Shown here: positions 8,929-17,133 of the stretch, piece after piece | Layout of the letters: each line of letters begins with the position of its first letter | How positions within the stretch are numbered: the first letter of the stretch is position 1 | Assembly (NCBI RefSeq): GCF_036240795.1 | Contig: NZ_CP108454.1 | Location: forward strand, 5,392,001-5,456,000 | DNA from: Streptomyces sp. NBC_01268 | GTDB lineage: Bacteria > Actinomycetota > Actinomycetes > Streptomycetales > Streptomycetaceae | Direction: 5' to 3' | Length of the DNA: 64,000 nt | The notes under the pieces: generated by a model | What the model was told of the DNA's origin: nothing | Database searches by the model: none | Seen by the model: only the letters and a program-made list of their open reading frames with translations | Program-made: the position numbers and the translations under genes

Positions 8929-9819
8929 ATGACGGTTCTCCCTGCCCGTCGTCTGCTCCTGGTGCACGCCCACCCGGACGACGAGTCGATCAACAACGGC
9001 GCCACCATGGCCAGGTACGCGGCCGAGGGCGCCCAGGTCACCCTGGTGACCTGCACCCTGGGCGAGGAGGGCGAGGTCATCCCGCCCGAACTCGCCCACC
9101 TGGCACCCGACCGGGAGGACCGGCTCGGCGAGCACCGGGTCGGTGAGCTCGACGCCGCGATGAAGGAGCTGGGCGTCACCGACCACCGCTTCCTCGGCGG
9201 CCCGGGGCGCTTCCGCGACTCCGGAATGATGGGCGCCGAACAGAACAGGCGCCCGAACGCCTTCTGGAACACGGACGTCGACACCGCCGCGCCGTACCTC
9301 GTCGAGGTGATCCGCGAGACCCGCCCGCAGGTCCTCGTCACCTACGACCCCGAAGGCGGCTACGGCCACCCCGACCACATCCAGGCCCACCGGGTCGCCA
9401 CCCGCGCCGCCGAGCTGGCCGCCGACCCCGCCTACCGGCCCGAGCTCGGCCCCGCCCACGCCATCGCCAAGATCTACTGGAACCGGCTCCCGCGCCCGGT
9501 CGTCGAGGCCGGCTTCGCGCGGCTGCGCGCCGAGGGCTCGGCCTTCCCGGCCGACGCGGAGATCGGCGACCTGCCCGGCGTCGTCGACACCGGCCGGATC
9601 ACCACCGAGATCGACGGCGGCAGCGCCCACGCGGCCCGCAAGACCGCGGCCATGCGCGCCCACGTCACCCAGATCGCCGTCGACGGGCCCTTCTTCGCGC
9701 TCTCGAACAACCTGGGCCAGCCGATCTTCACCACCGAGTACTACGAGCTGGTCCACGGGGTGTCCGGCGCGCCCGCGGGCGAACGCGAGACCGATCTGTT
9801 CGCCGGAGTCGTCTCGTGA
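8929..9819 (+). CDS. mshB: Mycothiol biosynthesis deacetylase MshB
   Basis: 296 residues of the LmbE/PIG-L zinc deacetylase family. The hallmark AHPDDE lies at residues 14-19 (His15 and Asp18 as zinc ligands, Asp17 as general base), and a second HPDH motif lies at residues 147-150. MshB removes acetate from GlcNAc-inositol to give GlcN-inositol, the cysteine acceptor in mycothiol synthesis. The close relative Mca (mycothiol S-conjugate amidase) shares the fold. The MshB call rests on the sequence style and on the small membrane gene that follows in the actinobacterial order, which overlaps its stop by 4 nt. Confidence 0.93.
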   Translation: MTVLPARRLLLVHAHPDDESINNGATMARYAAEGAQVTLVTCTLGEEGEVIPPELAHLAPDREDRLGEHRVGELDAAMKELGVTDHRFLGGPGRFRDSGMMGAEQNRRPNAFWNTDVDTAAPYLVEVIRETRPQVLVTYDPEGGYGHPDHIQAHRVATRAAELAADPAYRPELGPAHAIAKIYWNRLPRPVVEAGFARLRAEGSAFPADAEIGDLPGVVDTGRITTEIDGGSAHAARKTAAMRAHVTQIAVDGPFFALSNNLGQPIFTTEYYELVHGVSGAPAGERETDLFAGVVS

Positions 9820-10160
9820 AGGGGCGTTACGTCTGGTACGCGGTCCTCGTCGTCCTCGGCGCCCTCGTCGGGGCGGCCGGCTCCCTGGTCCAAGCCGCCT
9901 GGTTCCCGGCCGGGTTGCTGCTCGCCCTGCTCGCCTCCGCCGCCGTGTTCTACGGCGGCCGGATCGCCACCGGCACCCAGCTGGGCGTCGCGGCCTCCGG
10001 CGGCGGTTGGCTGATCGCCATCGTGGTGCTCAGCTTCGGGCGCCCGGAGGGTGACGGCCTGTTCGGCGGTGGACTCGGGGAGATGGTCTTCCTGCTCGGC
10101 GGCATGGCCGTCGCTGTGATGTGCGCCACGATGAACCGTCTGTCCCGACCGACCCCGTGA
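9816..10160 (+). CDS. DUF6113-like small integral membrane protein
   Basis: 114 residues with about four hydrophobic helices (for example [19 protein letters not shown] at the N terminus). The GTG at 9816 forms a GTGA overlap with the stop of mshB, so translation is probably coupled. The family is common in actinomycetes next to mshB and has no known function; a role near mycothiol synthesis is only a guess from position. A stem-loop at 10197-10220 ends the pair. Confidence 0.85.
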   Translation: MKGRYVWYAVLVVLGALVGAAGSLVQAAWFPAGLLLALLASAAVFYGGRIATGTQLGVAASGGGWLIAIVVLSFGRPEGDGLFGGGLGEMVFLLGGMAVAVMCATMNRLSRPTP

Positions 10161-10196
10161 GCAGGCCCACTTGACCGGGCCGTGACCCGACGGCCG

Positions 10197-10220
10197 GGCC
10201 GGACATCCCCCGGTCCGGCC
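10197..10220 (+). terminator. Stem-loop after the mshB pair
   Basis: GGCCGGAC at 10197-10204 pairs with 10213-10220 across an 8-nt loop, 36 nt after the stop codon. Confidence 0.55.
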
Positions 10221-10367
10221 TGACTTCGGCCGGATTGCCCATGGCCGATCCACGCCGGGTCGGGTACAGAGCGGCGGCGGCCAGTATGGTGGTGCGCGCC
10301 GTCGACCGCCCCGATCAGCATGAGCATCAGCAAGAGCGGGCGGCGGAGCCAACCGGGAGATCCTGCT

Positions 10368-12434
10368 TTGAGTCGTGAAACTGGTCGAGAGACTGACAGT
10401 TCGTCCTCCGGCGCCCAGGCGCGCGGCGGGGCCGCGTACCCCTCGGGCACCCCTCCGTACGGGATCCGCCCGGGCCAGGAGGCGATGGAGGAGGCCCCCG
10501 CGGCCTCCGCACCGCCGGAGGAGCCCAAGACCGAGACCACGCTGACGACCCGTATCCGGATCAACATCCCGGGTTCGCGTCCGATCCCGCCCGTGGTCGT
10601 CCGCAAGCCGGTCGCCGACGCCGGCCCCGAAGCCCAGGCCCAGGCCCAGGCCCAGGCCCAGGCCCAGGCCCAGGTCCAGGCCCCCGCCCCGGTGGCCGAG
10701 CCGGAGCCGCCGCGTCCGGAGCCGGTGCCCGAGCCCGAGCCGGCCGCCCCGGCCGAGCCGCCCCGGGCGGAGGAGAAGCCCACCAGCGACTGGTTCGCCC
10801 CGCGCAAGCCGGCCGCGGCCGCCCCCGCCCCGAAGCCCGCCGCCCAGGCCCCCGCGCCGGGCCCGCTCACGGCCCCGGCGCCCACGCCGGCCGCCGCCGC
10901 GCCCGGCTTCGCCGGCGGCTCCGCCTCCGACGGCGTCCCGTCGGCCGCGAGCACCACCCAGAGCATGCCGATCGTCACGCCGCTGACCGGCGGCCCCGGC
11001 CACACGCCCGCGGGCGGCACGCCGGTGTTCGACCCCGGTGCCGGGAACCCGCTCTACGACAGCGGCCCGGGCCACACGCCCGCCGCCGGCACGCCCGTCG
11101 TCACCCCGCCCTCCGGCCCGACCACCGGCCCCGTCACCGGCGGCAGCCCGGTCGTCGGCCCCGGCCACCCGCGGGGCGGCGCCCCGGCGAACGGGACGCC
11201 CGGGATGCCCGGCATGACCGACGCGCTGCGCATGTCGGACGACACCGCGGTCCTGACGCCGCAGAGCCCCGCGCCGCACGACGGCGCCTACGTCTCGGGC
11301 GCCACGCTCACCAGCGGCATCCCGGTCGTCCCGCCGGCCTCGGCACCGGGCCCGGACCTGACCCCGCGGATCCCCGAGCGGCAGGGCGCGCCCTTCGACG
11401 GCGGCTACGACTCCTTCGACGAGCCCGACGCCTACGCCGAGCCCGCGCCCGCCCCGGCCCGCAAGCCCGCCCCGGCCCCCGCCAAGAAGGGCCGCTCCAA
11501 GCTGGTCCTCGTCGGCGTCGGCGTGGTCGGCCTCGTGGGTGTCGCCTACGGCGCCGGACTCCTCCTGAACCACTCCGACGTCCCCAAGGGCACCACCGTG
11601 CTCGGCGTGGACATCGGCGGCGGCACCAAGGAGGAGGCGGTCGGCAAGCTGGAGGCGGCCCTGGGCAAGCGCGCCCACGCCCCGCTCCGGCTCGACGTCG
11701 GCGGCAGGAAGACCGAGCTCGCCCCCGACAAGGCGGGCCTCGCCCTCGACGCGCAGGAGACCGTGCGCGCCGCCGCCGGCAGCGACTACAACCCGATGTC
11801 GGTCATCGGCTCCCTCTTCGGCGGCGAGCGGGTCGCCCAGCCGGTCTTCCCGGTCGACGAGGAGAAGCTGGGCGTCGCCCTCACCGACCTGGCCGGCAGC
11901 TCCGGATCGGCCACCGAGGGCACGATCGTCTTCTCCCCCGGCAAGGTCACCGCCGTCGAGGGCAAGCCGGGCAAGGGCCTGGACGTCCAGCGCTCGATGA
12001 TCGCCGTCAAGGACGCCTACCGCGCCCAGGTCGAGACGGGCGCGGCGAAGTCCGTCGCGCTCCCCGTCGTCACCCGGCAGCCCACCGTCACCAAGGCCGA
12101 GCTGGACCGGGCGATGAAGGAGTTCGCCGAGCCCGCGATGTCCGGCCTCATCCGGATCAAGGCGGGTACGAAGCAGATCGACTTCGGCCCGGCCCGGTCC
12201 CTGCCGAAGATCCTGTCCATGCGGGCCGTCGACGGGAAGCTGGTCGAGGTCTACAACAAGGAAGCGATCACCGACCTCCTCGACGGCGTCTTCGCCGGGG
12301 TCATGATCACCAAGGGCGACGGCAGCAAGCACGAGGTCTCCGCCGACGACGTGGCCTTCGTGATGCGCGACGCCCTGCGCGGCAAGGGCCTGGCCGAGCG
12401 CACCAAGACGATCGACCTCAACGGCGAGGGCTGA
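10368..12434 (+). CDS. Membrane-anchored protein with peptidoglycan-binding-like repeats (PG_binding_4 type)
   Basis: About 688 residues. The first 370 are low complexity (Pro, Ala, Gly, with repeated GHTPA-G-TPV units and an AQ dipeptide run). A single membrane helix at about 377-400 (LVLVGVGVVGLVGVAYGAG) is followed by an extracellular part of about 290 residues with two repeats of the putative peptidoglycan-binding domain found beside VanW or L,D-transpeptidase domains; no catalytic domain is visible. This suggests a type II envelope protein. I chose TTG 10368, with GGGAGA 7 nt upstream, over ATG 10320, which lacks a ribosome site. A TATGGT hexamer at 10285-10290 may be the promoter -10. 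Confidence 0.85.
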   Translation: MSRETGRETDSSSSGAQARGGAAYPSGTPPYGIRPGQEAMEEAPAASAPPEEPKTETTLTTRIRINIPGSRPIPPVVVRKPVADAGPEAQAQAQAQAQAQAQVQAPAPVAEPEPPRPEPVPEPEPAAPAEPPRAEEKPTSDWFAPRKPAAAAPAPKPAAQAPAPGPLTAPAPTPAAAAPGFAGGSASDGVPSAASTTQSMPIVTPLTGGPGHTPAGGTPVFDPGAGNPLYDSGPGHTPAAGTPVVTPPSGPTTGPVTGGSPVVGPGHPRGGAPANGTPGMPGMTDALRMSDDTAVLTPQSPAPHDGAYVSGATLTSGIPVVPPASAPGPDLTPRIPERQGAPFDGGYDSFDEPDAYAEPAPAPARKPAPAPAKKGRSKLVLVGVGVVGLVGVAYGAGLLLNHSDVPKGTTVLGVDIGGGTKEEAVGKLEAALGKRAHAPLRLDVGGRKTELAPDKAGLALDAQETVRAAAGSDYNPMSVIGSLFGGERVAQPVFPVDEEKLGVALTDLAGSSGSATEGTIVFSPGKVTAVEGKPGKGLDVQRSMIAVKDAYRAQVETGAAKSVALPVVTRQPTVTKAELDRAMKEFAEPAMSGLIRIKAGTKQIDFGPARSLPKILSMRAVDGKLVEVYNKEAITDLLDGVFAGVMITKGDGSKHEVSADDVAFVMRDALRGKGLAERTKTIDLNGEG
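10632..10679 (+). repeat. Hexanucleotide tandem repeat, 7 x GCCCAG plus one variant
   Basis: Seven exact copies of GCCCAG are followed by GTCCAG and encode alternating Ala-Gln in the disordered N-terminal part of the protein at 10368-12434. The unit length keeps the frame if copies are gained or lost. Confidence 0.95.
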
Positions 12435-12452
12435 CCCCCGCAGACGGAGACC

Positions 12453-12492
12453 GCGGTACGGGGGGAGGTCCTACCACTCGCCCCCGTACCGC
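12453..12492. terminator. Bidirectional terminator between convergent genes
   Basis: A 12-bp perfect stem (12453-12464 with 12481-12492) is shared by the gene ending at 12434 and the minus-strand gene ending at 12471. Its right arm lies inside the last codons of the latter. Confidence 0.7.
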
Positions 12493-12695
12493 GCCTTCCT
12501 GGCCCGCAGCCAGGCCCGGACCTCCCGGGTCTCGCCCGCGGACGCCGCCCGCAGGTCCTCGGCCCGCACCGTCGCCACGTAGTGCACGAACCGGACCCGC
12601 CGGTGCCGTCCGTCCACGCCGATGACCTTGCCGGGGCCGTACACGTCCGTGCCCGTGTGGGCGACGAAGCTGCCGGGACCGTGGGGGGTTTCCAT
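12471..12695 (-). CDS. Small conserved protein, possible Tudor/SH3-like fold
   Basis: 74 residues. The first half (GSFVAHTGTDVYGPGKVIGV...RRVRFVHYV) looks like a small beta-barrel of the DUF3553/CarD-like sort: a hydrophobic strand, a GxGKV turn, then RVRF. The C-terminal half is a basic helix. The ATG at 12695 is preceded by GGAAGG with a short gap. The function is unknown. It is transcribed away from the SirB1-like pair upstream. Confidence 0.7.
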   Translation of the reverse strand: METPHGPGSFVAHTGTDVYGPGKVIGVDGRHRRVRFVHYVATVRAEDLRAASAGETREVRAWLRARKARYGGEW

Positions 12696-12832
12696 CGCGC
12701 GCCTTCCGCTCGTGACGTCCCTCTGCGACGTCCTGGTCCCACCCTGGCGCGGATCACCCCGCCCCCACAGCGCTACACGCCCCTGGAGGGTGGCCTGTCG
12801 GCCAGGAGGGGCGCGCCCGGCCCCCGTGGGCC

Positions 12833-13651
12833 TCAGTTGAGCAGCGCGCGGGCCGCCTTCGCCCGCTGCCGGATCGCCTCGGCGGCGCTCGGCTCCACCG
12901 CGTCCATGACCGTCGCGTACGCCTCCATCTCGACCGCCCCGGTGAGGAAGTCGCCGCGCTGGACGAGCAGCTCCGCGCGCTCGTAGCGCAGCCGCGCCGG
13001 GTGGGAGGGCAGCATCAGGGAGAGGTCGACCGCCCACAGGGCGACGTCCGAGCACTCGGGGCGGGTGCTGGCCCAGGCCCGGATGTTGTTCAGGACCCGC
13101 AGCACGATCGCGGTGGGCGAGGCGGGGCGCAGCATCGACGGGTCGAGCGCCTCGCCGGTGGCGCCCGCGACGAGGAGTTCGGCGTCCGCGCCGGTCATCG
13201 CCCGGCCGCCGGCGAACGGGTCGGCCAGGTGGAGGTCGCCCGGGTCGCCGAAGCCGACGACGAAGTGGCCGGGCAGGCCGAGCCCGTAGACGTGCGCCCC
13301 GGCCCGGCGGGCGACCTCCATCCACACCACCGACAGCAGGATCGGCAGCCCGCGGCGGCGCCGCAGCACCTCGTGGAGGAGGGAGGACTCGAGCCGCTGG
13401 TAGTCGGCGGGCACGCCCTGGAAGCCCTCACGGCGCCCGAGCAGCTCCGAGAGCGCCGCGACCCACGCGTCGGCCCCGCGCGTCCCGTACGGCACGAGTC
13501 CGGCGAGCCGGTCCAGCTCGATCTCCGCCGCGTCCAGGTCGGCCTGGGTCACCGAGGGGTCGGCCACCGCGCCGACCAGCAGGCAGAGGCGGGCGAGGTC
13601 GGGCTGCTCCGCCCTGGCCTCCTCCGCGAACTCCCGCCGCCAGTCGGTCAT
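12833..13651 (-). CDS. SirB1-like transglutaminase-fold protein
   Basis: 272 residues. It matches the SirB1_N (transglutaminase-like 2) family: helical N-terminal region, then the segment RRRGLPILLSVVWMEVARRAG near residues 110-130 and GLGLPGHFVVGFGD just after, followed by a C-terminal helical repeat region with a TPR-like look (LRYERAELLVQRGDFLTGAVEM). The role of the family is poorly defined. The ATG at 13651 forms an ATGA overlap with the upstream acetyltransferase gene, which fixes the start and implies coupled expression; the in-frame ATG 13663 is a less likely alternative. Confidence 0.85.
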   Translation of the reverse strand: MTDWRREFAEEARAEQPDLARLCLLVGAVADPSVTQADLDAAEIELDRLAGLVPYGTRGADAWVAALSELLGRREGFQGVPADYQRLESSLLHEVLRRRRGLPILLSVVWMEVARRAGAHVYGLGLPGHFVVGFGDPGDLHLADPFAGGRAMTGADAELLVAGATGEALDPSMLRPASPTAIVLRVLNNIRAWASTRPECSDVALWAVDLSLMLPSHPARLRYERAELLVQRGDFLTGAVEMEAYATVMDAVEPSAAEAIRQRAKAARALLN

Positions 13652-14649
13652 GCGCCCGTCCATCGGTAGTGGTGGTAGTGGTGGTGGACCGCGAAGCCCA
13701 TCCCGTCGTACAGCGCCCTGGCGGCGTCGTTGTCCGCCTCCACCTGGAGCCAGGCGGCCGACGCGCCCTCGTCGAGCGCCCGGCGGGCGAGCGCCGTCAT
13801 GACGGACGTGGCCAGGCCGCGGCGCCGGTGGGCGGGGTCGACCTCGACCGCCATGAACCCGGCCCAGCGCCCGTCCACCACACAGCGTCCGATCGCCGCC
13901 GGTATGTCTCCCGTGCCCGGTACGGAGGCGAACCACACACTCGGGCCGCTGCCGAGCACCTGCAGGACCTGCGGGCCGGGCTCGCCGAAGCGCTGGTAGC
14001 GGCGCAGCCAGTCCTCGCCGAAGGAGCGGTCGAGCCGGACCGCGTCGACGTCGGCGTCGGTGTCGCCGATCGGGGCGAGCGCCGCGATCCGCACCTCGGC
14101 GGAGACCTCCCGCCGCCAGTCCCGCCGCTCCAGCTCGGCGCAGAGCAGCTCCTGGGCGTCCGCGGCGCCGGTGGCGGCCTGGACGTAGGCGGGCAGCTCC
14201 CGGGCCGCGTACCACTCCCGTACGCGGTCGAGGGCGGCGTCCAGCGGCAGCCCCGGGTCGCCCAGCGGCAGCGCCGAGTTGGCCCGGCGGGTGAATCCGC
14301 CGGCCGCCCGCAGCGTCCACTCGCCGAGCGGCTCGCTCTCCAGCGGCTGCCAGGCGCGGGCGGTGGCGCGGGCGAGCTCGGGGAAGGTCGCGGCGGGCCC
14401 CCGGCGGCGGGCCGGGGCGGCGGGGACGGTCTTGCCGGCGACGAGGGCGGATTCCGCGATCCGGACGGCCTCACCGGTCCTGCGTGTGATCAGCAGCACA
14501 CCCTCTTCCCACGATGTGAGAACACCGACCGCGTCCGTGAACCTCTCACCCGGCGCACCCGAGTCCGTCAGGTACCGCACGGAGACGCGTTTGCCCACGT
14601 CAGAGCGGCTTATGCGGACTTCGAGACGTCCTCCACCGGCGAATTCCAC
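13648..14649 (-). CDS. GNAT acetyltransferase with N-terminal SH3-like domain (Rv0428c-like)
   Basis: About 333 residues. The N-terminal 60 residues look like the SH3-type domain of Rv0428c-like acetyltransferases (GKRVSVRYL, then WEEGVLLITRRTGEAV). The C-terminal third is a GNAT fold with the acetyl-CoA motif VEVDPAHRRRGLATSVM and the ND..AR.LYDGMGF closing motif. The substrate is unknown; the mycobacterial relative has been called a histone-like protein acetylase. Start: GTG 14649 gives the conserved N terminus; the open frame runs to ATG 14709. AGGAGG lies 12 nt before this GTG. Overlaps the SirB1-like gene by 4 nt. Confidence 0.85.
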   Translation of the reverse strand: MEFAGGGRLEVRISRSDVGKRVSVRYLTDSGAPGERFTDAVGVLTSWEEGVLLITRRTGEAVRIAESALVAGKTVPAAPARRRGPAATFPELARATARAWQPLESEPLGEWTLRAAGGFTRRANSALPLGDPGLPLDAALDRVREWYAARELPAYVQAATGAADAQELLCAELERRDWRREVSAEVRIAALAPIGDTDADVDAVRLDRSFGEDWLRRYQRFGEPGPQVLQVLGSGPSVWFASVPGTGDIPAAIGRCVVDGRWAGFMAVEVDPAHRRRGLATSVMTALARRALDEGASAAWLQVEADNDAARALYDGMGFAVHHHYHHYRWTGA

Positions 14650-14761
14650 AGCTTCTTGGCCCCTCCTGTTCGGATCGCCCCCGAGAACGGAGATACTAGG
14701 GGCGGGCATCGACGACGCCGCGCTCCCGCGCAGACCAGCCCTATCGAGGAGGAACGACAGC

Positions 14762-15082
14762 GTGACCTACGTCATCGCGCAGCCTTGTGTCGACGTGAAG
14801 GACAAGGCGTGCATCGAGGAGTGCCCCGTCGACTGCATCTACGAGGGCCAGCGGTCCTTGTACATCCACCCGGACGAATGCGTCGACTGCGGGGCCTGTG
14901 AGCCGGTCTGCCCGGTCGAGGCGATCTTCTACGAGGACGACACCCCGGACGAGTGGAAGGACTACTACAAGGCGAACGTCGAGTTCTTCGACGAGCTCGG
15001 TTCGCCCGGTGGTGCCTCCAAGCTGGGCCTGATCGAGCGGGACCACCCCTTCATCGCCGCCCTGCCGCCGCAGAACGGCTGA
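14762..15082 (+). CDS. fdxA: Seven-iron ferredoxin
   Basis: 106 residues. The N-terminal half carries CVDVKDKACIEECPVDC and then CVDCGACEPVCP, the ligand pattern of a [3Fe-4S]/[4Fe-4S] ferredoxin, followed by the helical acidic tail typical of actinobacterial FdxA/FdxC. It is a soluble low-potential electron carrier; partners may include cytochromes P450 or oxidoreductases encoded elsewhere. The GTG 14762 is set by GAGGAGG at 14746-14752. The gene diverges from the GNAT gene and is followed by dapC, an order also recalled for M. tuberculosis fdxC and Rv1178. Confidence 0.95.
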   Translation: MTYVIAQPCVDVKDKACIEECPVDCIYEGQRSLYIHPDECVDCGACEPVCPVEAIFYEDDTPDEWKDYYKANVEFFDELGSPGGASKLGLIERDHPFIAALPPQNG

Positions 15083-15192
15083 TCATCCGCCCTCGGTCCC
15101 GTACGGCATCGTCCGCTGTACGGGACCGACGCGTTTGCCGACGCAGACGCCGACGCATCTCCCGCGTACGAAACGAGGAAGTGAGCCAACCC

Positions 15193-16287
15193 GTGAGCGC
15201 AGTCTCTTCGCGCCTGCCCGTCTTCCCCTGGGACAAGCTGGAGCCGTACAAGAAGACGGCGACGGCCCACCCGGACGGGATCGTGGACCTCTCCGTGGGC
15301 ACTCCGGTCGACCCGGTCCCCGCGCTGATCCAGGAGGCCCTGGTCGCGGCGGCGGACTCGCCGGGCTATCCCACGGTGTGGGGCACGAAGGACCTGCGGG
15401 ACGCGCTCACCGGCTGGTGCGAGCGGCGCCTGGGCGCCACGGGCTTCGCCCACGAGAACGTGCTGCCGGTGGTCGGCTCCAAGGAGCTGGTGGCCTGGCT
15501 GCCGACCCAGCTCGGCCTCGGCGCCGGCGACCGGGTCGCCTACCCGCGGCTCGCCTACCCGACGTACGAGGTGGGCGCGCGGCTGTGCGGCGCGGAGGCC
15601 GTCGTCTACGACGACCCGACCGAGCTGGACCCGGCCGGCCTGAAGCTGCTGTGGCTCAACTCCCCGTCCAACCCGACCGGCAGGGTCCTCGGCAAGGACG
15701 AGCTGACCCGGATCGTCGCCTGGGCGCGCGAGCACGGCGTCCTCGTCTTCTCCGACGAGTGCTACCTGGAGCTGGGCTGGGAGGCCGACCCGGTCTCGGT
15801 GCTGCACCCGGACGTCTCCGGCGGCTCGTACGAGGGCATCGTCGCCGTCCACTCGCTGTCCAAGCGCTCCAACCTGGCCGGCTACCGGGCCGCGTTCGTC
15901 GCGGGCGACGCGGCCGTCCTGGGGGAGCTGCTCCAGATCCGCAAGCACGGCGGCATGATGACCGCCGCCCCGGTCCAGGCGGCCACGGTCGCCGCGCTCG
16001 GCGACGACGCGCACGTGGCCGAGCAGCGCGAGCGGTACGCGGCCCGGCGCGCCGCCCTGCGCGCGGCGCTGGAGGCGCACGGCTTCCGGATCGAGCACAG
16101 CGAGGCCAGCCTCTACCTGTGGGCGACCCGCGACGAGCCCTGCTGGGACACGGTGGCCTACCTCGCGGAGAAGGGCGTCCTGGTGGCGCCCGGCGACTTC
16201 TACGGCGAGGCGGGCGGGCGTTTCGTGCGGGTCGCGTTCACGGCGACCGACGAGCGGGTCGAGGCCGCGGTCAAGCGCCTGGGCTGA
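15193..16287 (+). CDS. dapC: Succinyldiaminopimelate transaminase DapC
   Basis: 364 residues, a fold-type I class I/II aminotransferase. It has SPSNPTG near residue 157, the Asp-containing VFSDECYLELGW segment, and the PLP lysine Lys224 in SLSKRSNLAG. DapC converts N-succinyl-2-amino-6-ketopimelate to N-succinyl-diaminopimelate in the succinylase branch of lysine and meso-DAP synthesis. The next enzyme, DapE, is encoded 1.9 kb downstream, which supports the specific name. The GTG 15193 has GAGGAAG about 10 nt upstream; GTG 15181 is too close to that site. Confidence 0.92.
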   Translation: MSAVSSRLPVFPWDKLEPYKKTATAHPDGIVDLSVGTPVDPVPALIQEALVAAADSPGYPTVWGTKDLRDALTGWCERRLGATGFAHENVLPVVGSKELVAWLPTQLGLGAGDRVAYPRLAYPTYEVGARLCGAEAVVYDDPTELDPAGLKLLWLNSPSNPTGRVLGKDELTRIVAWAREHGVLVFSDECYLELGWEADPVSVLHPDVSGGSYEGIVAVHSLSKRSNLAGYRAAFVAGDAAVLGELLQIRKHGGMMTAAPVQAATVAALGDDAHVAEQRERYAARRAALRAALEAHGFRIEHSEASLYLWATRDEPCWDTVAYLAEKGVLVAPGDFYGEAGGRFVRVAFTATDERVEAAVKRLG

Positions 16288-16300
16288 CCGGCGGACACGA

Positions 16301-16337
16301 GTGAGGGCCCGGGGGGCGGTGCTCCCCGGGCCCTCAC
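16301..16337. terminator. Strong bidirectional terminator after dapC
   Basis: A 14-bp perfect GC stem (16301-16314 with 16324-16337) with a 9-nt loop lies between the convergent dapC and the secreted-protein gene. Confidence 0.8.
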
Positions 16338-16353
16338 GTGTGTGCGGCGGAGG

Positions 16354-16824
16354 TCAGCCGCCGATCGGCAGGCCGCCGCCGAGCGGGAGGGTCGGGGCGG
16401 GCACGCCCTGGACGGGCAGACCGCCCAGGCTGCCGCCGGTGGGGCCCTCGGCGCTCTCGGCGGCCGCGCCCGCGGTCTGGCCGACGACCTCGCCCGCGCT
16501 GCCGGCGGCGTCGCCCGCGACCTGCTGGGCGGCGGGGGTGGCGGTCTTGCCCGCCGTGCCCAGGGTCTTGCCGGCGGCCGGGACGGCCGTGCCGACGGCC
16601 TTGCTGCCGGTCTCGCCGACGACGCCGGTCGCGGTCTGCGAGGCGGTGTCGAGGGCGGAGCCGGTGGCGGCACCGTCGAGCTGGGTCAGACCCGGCAGGG
16701 CGCCGGTCGGGGCGAGGGACGGCTCCACGGCGCTCGCGGAGCCGGCCGCACCGACCACCGGCGCTGCTCCGGCCGCGACGAGCAGGGCGGCGCGGGCGAT
16801 CCGACGGGTCAGGGGGAGGGACAT
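16354..16824 (-). CDS. Secreted Ala/Gly/Thr-rich low-complexity protein
   Basis: 156 residues. It has a clear Sec signal peptide (SLPLTRRIARAALLVAAG, with probable cleavage after GSASA near residue 32). The mature part is low complexity, with repeated G-VG-T--KAVGT and PTLPLGGGLPIGG-like segments and no Cys or recognisable domain. GAAGGAG 4-5 nt before ATG 16824 supports expression. The function is unknown; a small structural or surface-associated exoprotein is possible. Confidence 0.8.
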   Translation of the reverse strand: MSLPLTRRIARAALLVAAGAAPVVGAAGSASAVEPSLAPTGALPGLTQLDGAATGSALDTASQTATGVVGETGSKAVGTAVPAAGKTLGTAGKTATPAAQQVAGDAAGSAGEVVGQTAGAAAESAEGPTGGSLGGLPVQGVPAPTLPLGGGLPIGG

Positions 16825-17133
16825 GGTGCTCCTTCAGCGGAGGGGGCGTTTGCGGTTGGACGCAGTGACAACCGGCCGTGGGCAGGGGGAGGTTGCGGAC
16901 GCCGAAGGCAAAGACTGGGTAATGCGTCGTATTGTCGGGTGGGGAGGAAAGCGGACGAACACGTCAATGCGCCGCTGCCTGCCGAACCGTCACTTCCCTT
17001 GCGCCGCAAGGGGATTGCCGTGACATGACACGCAGCGGGAAAGCTGCCCGGAGAGCTCTGCGGCGCGCGCGCCGGATGACACGTCCGGGGGACGGTCCGT
17101 ACGACTGCCCGGGCGGTCTTTCGGAGAGCGGCG
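16825..17133. other. 309-bp intergenic region
   Basis: It holds the ribosome site and presumably the promoter of the gene at 16354-16824, and a stem-loop at 16996-17012 for the gene ending at 17134. I see no further ORF with coding character. Confidence 0.7.
16996..17012 (-). terminator. Short stem-loop downstream of the lysozyme-fold gene
   Basis: CCCTTGC (16996-17002) pairs with GCAAGGG (17006-17012) across a 3-nt loop, about 120 nt past the stop codon at 17134. Confidence 0.45.

Noticed and set aside
10632..10679. Short tandem repeat as a CRISPR array
   Set aside because: The units are 6 bp with no spacers and lie inside a coding frame.
9741..12332. 863-codon minus-strand frame
   Set aside because: It is antisense to the peptidoglycan-binding-like gene and overlaps the mshB partner; no recognisable domain.
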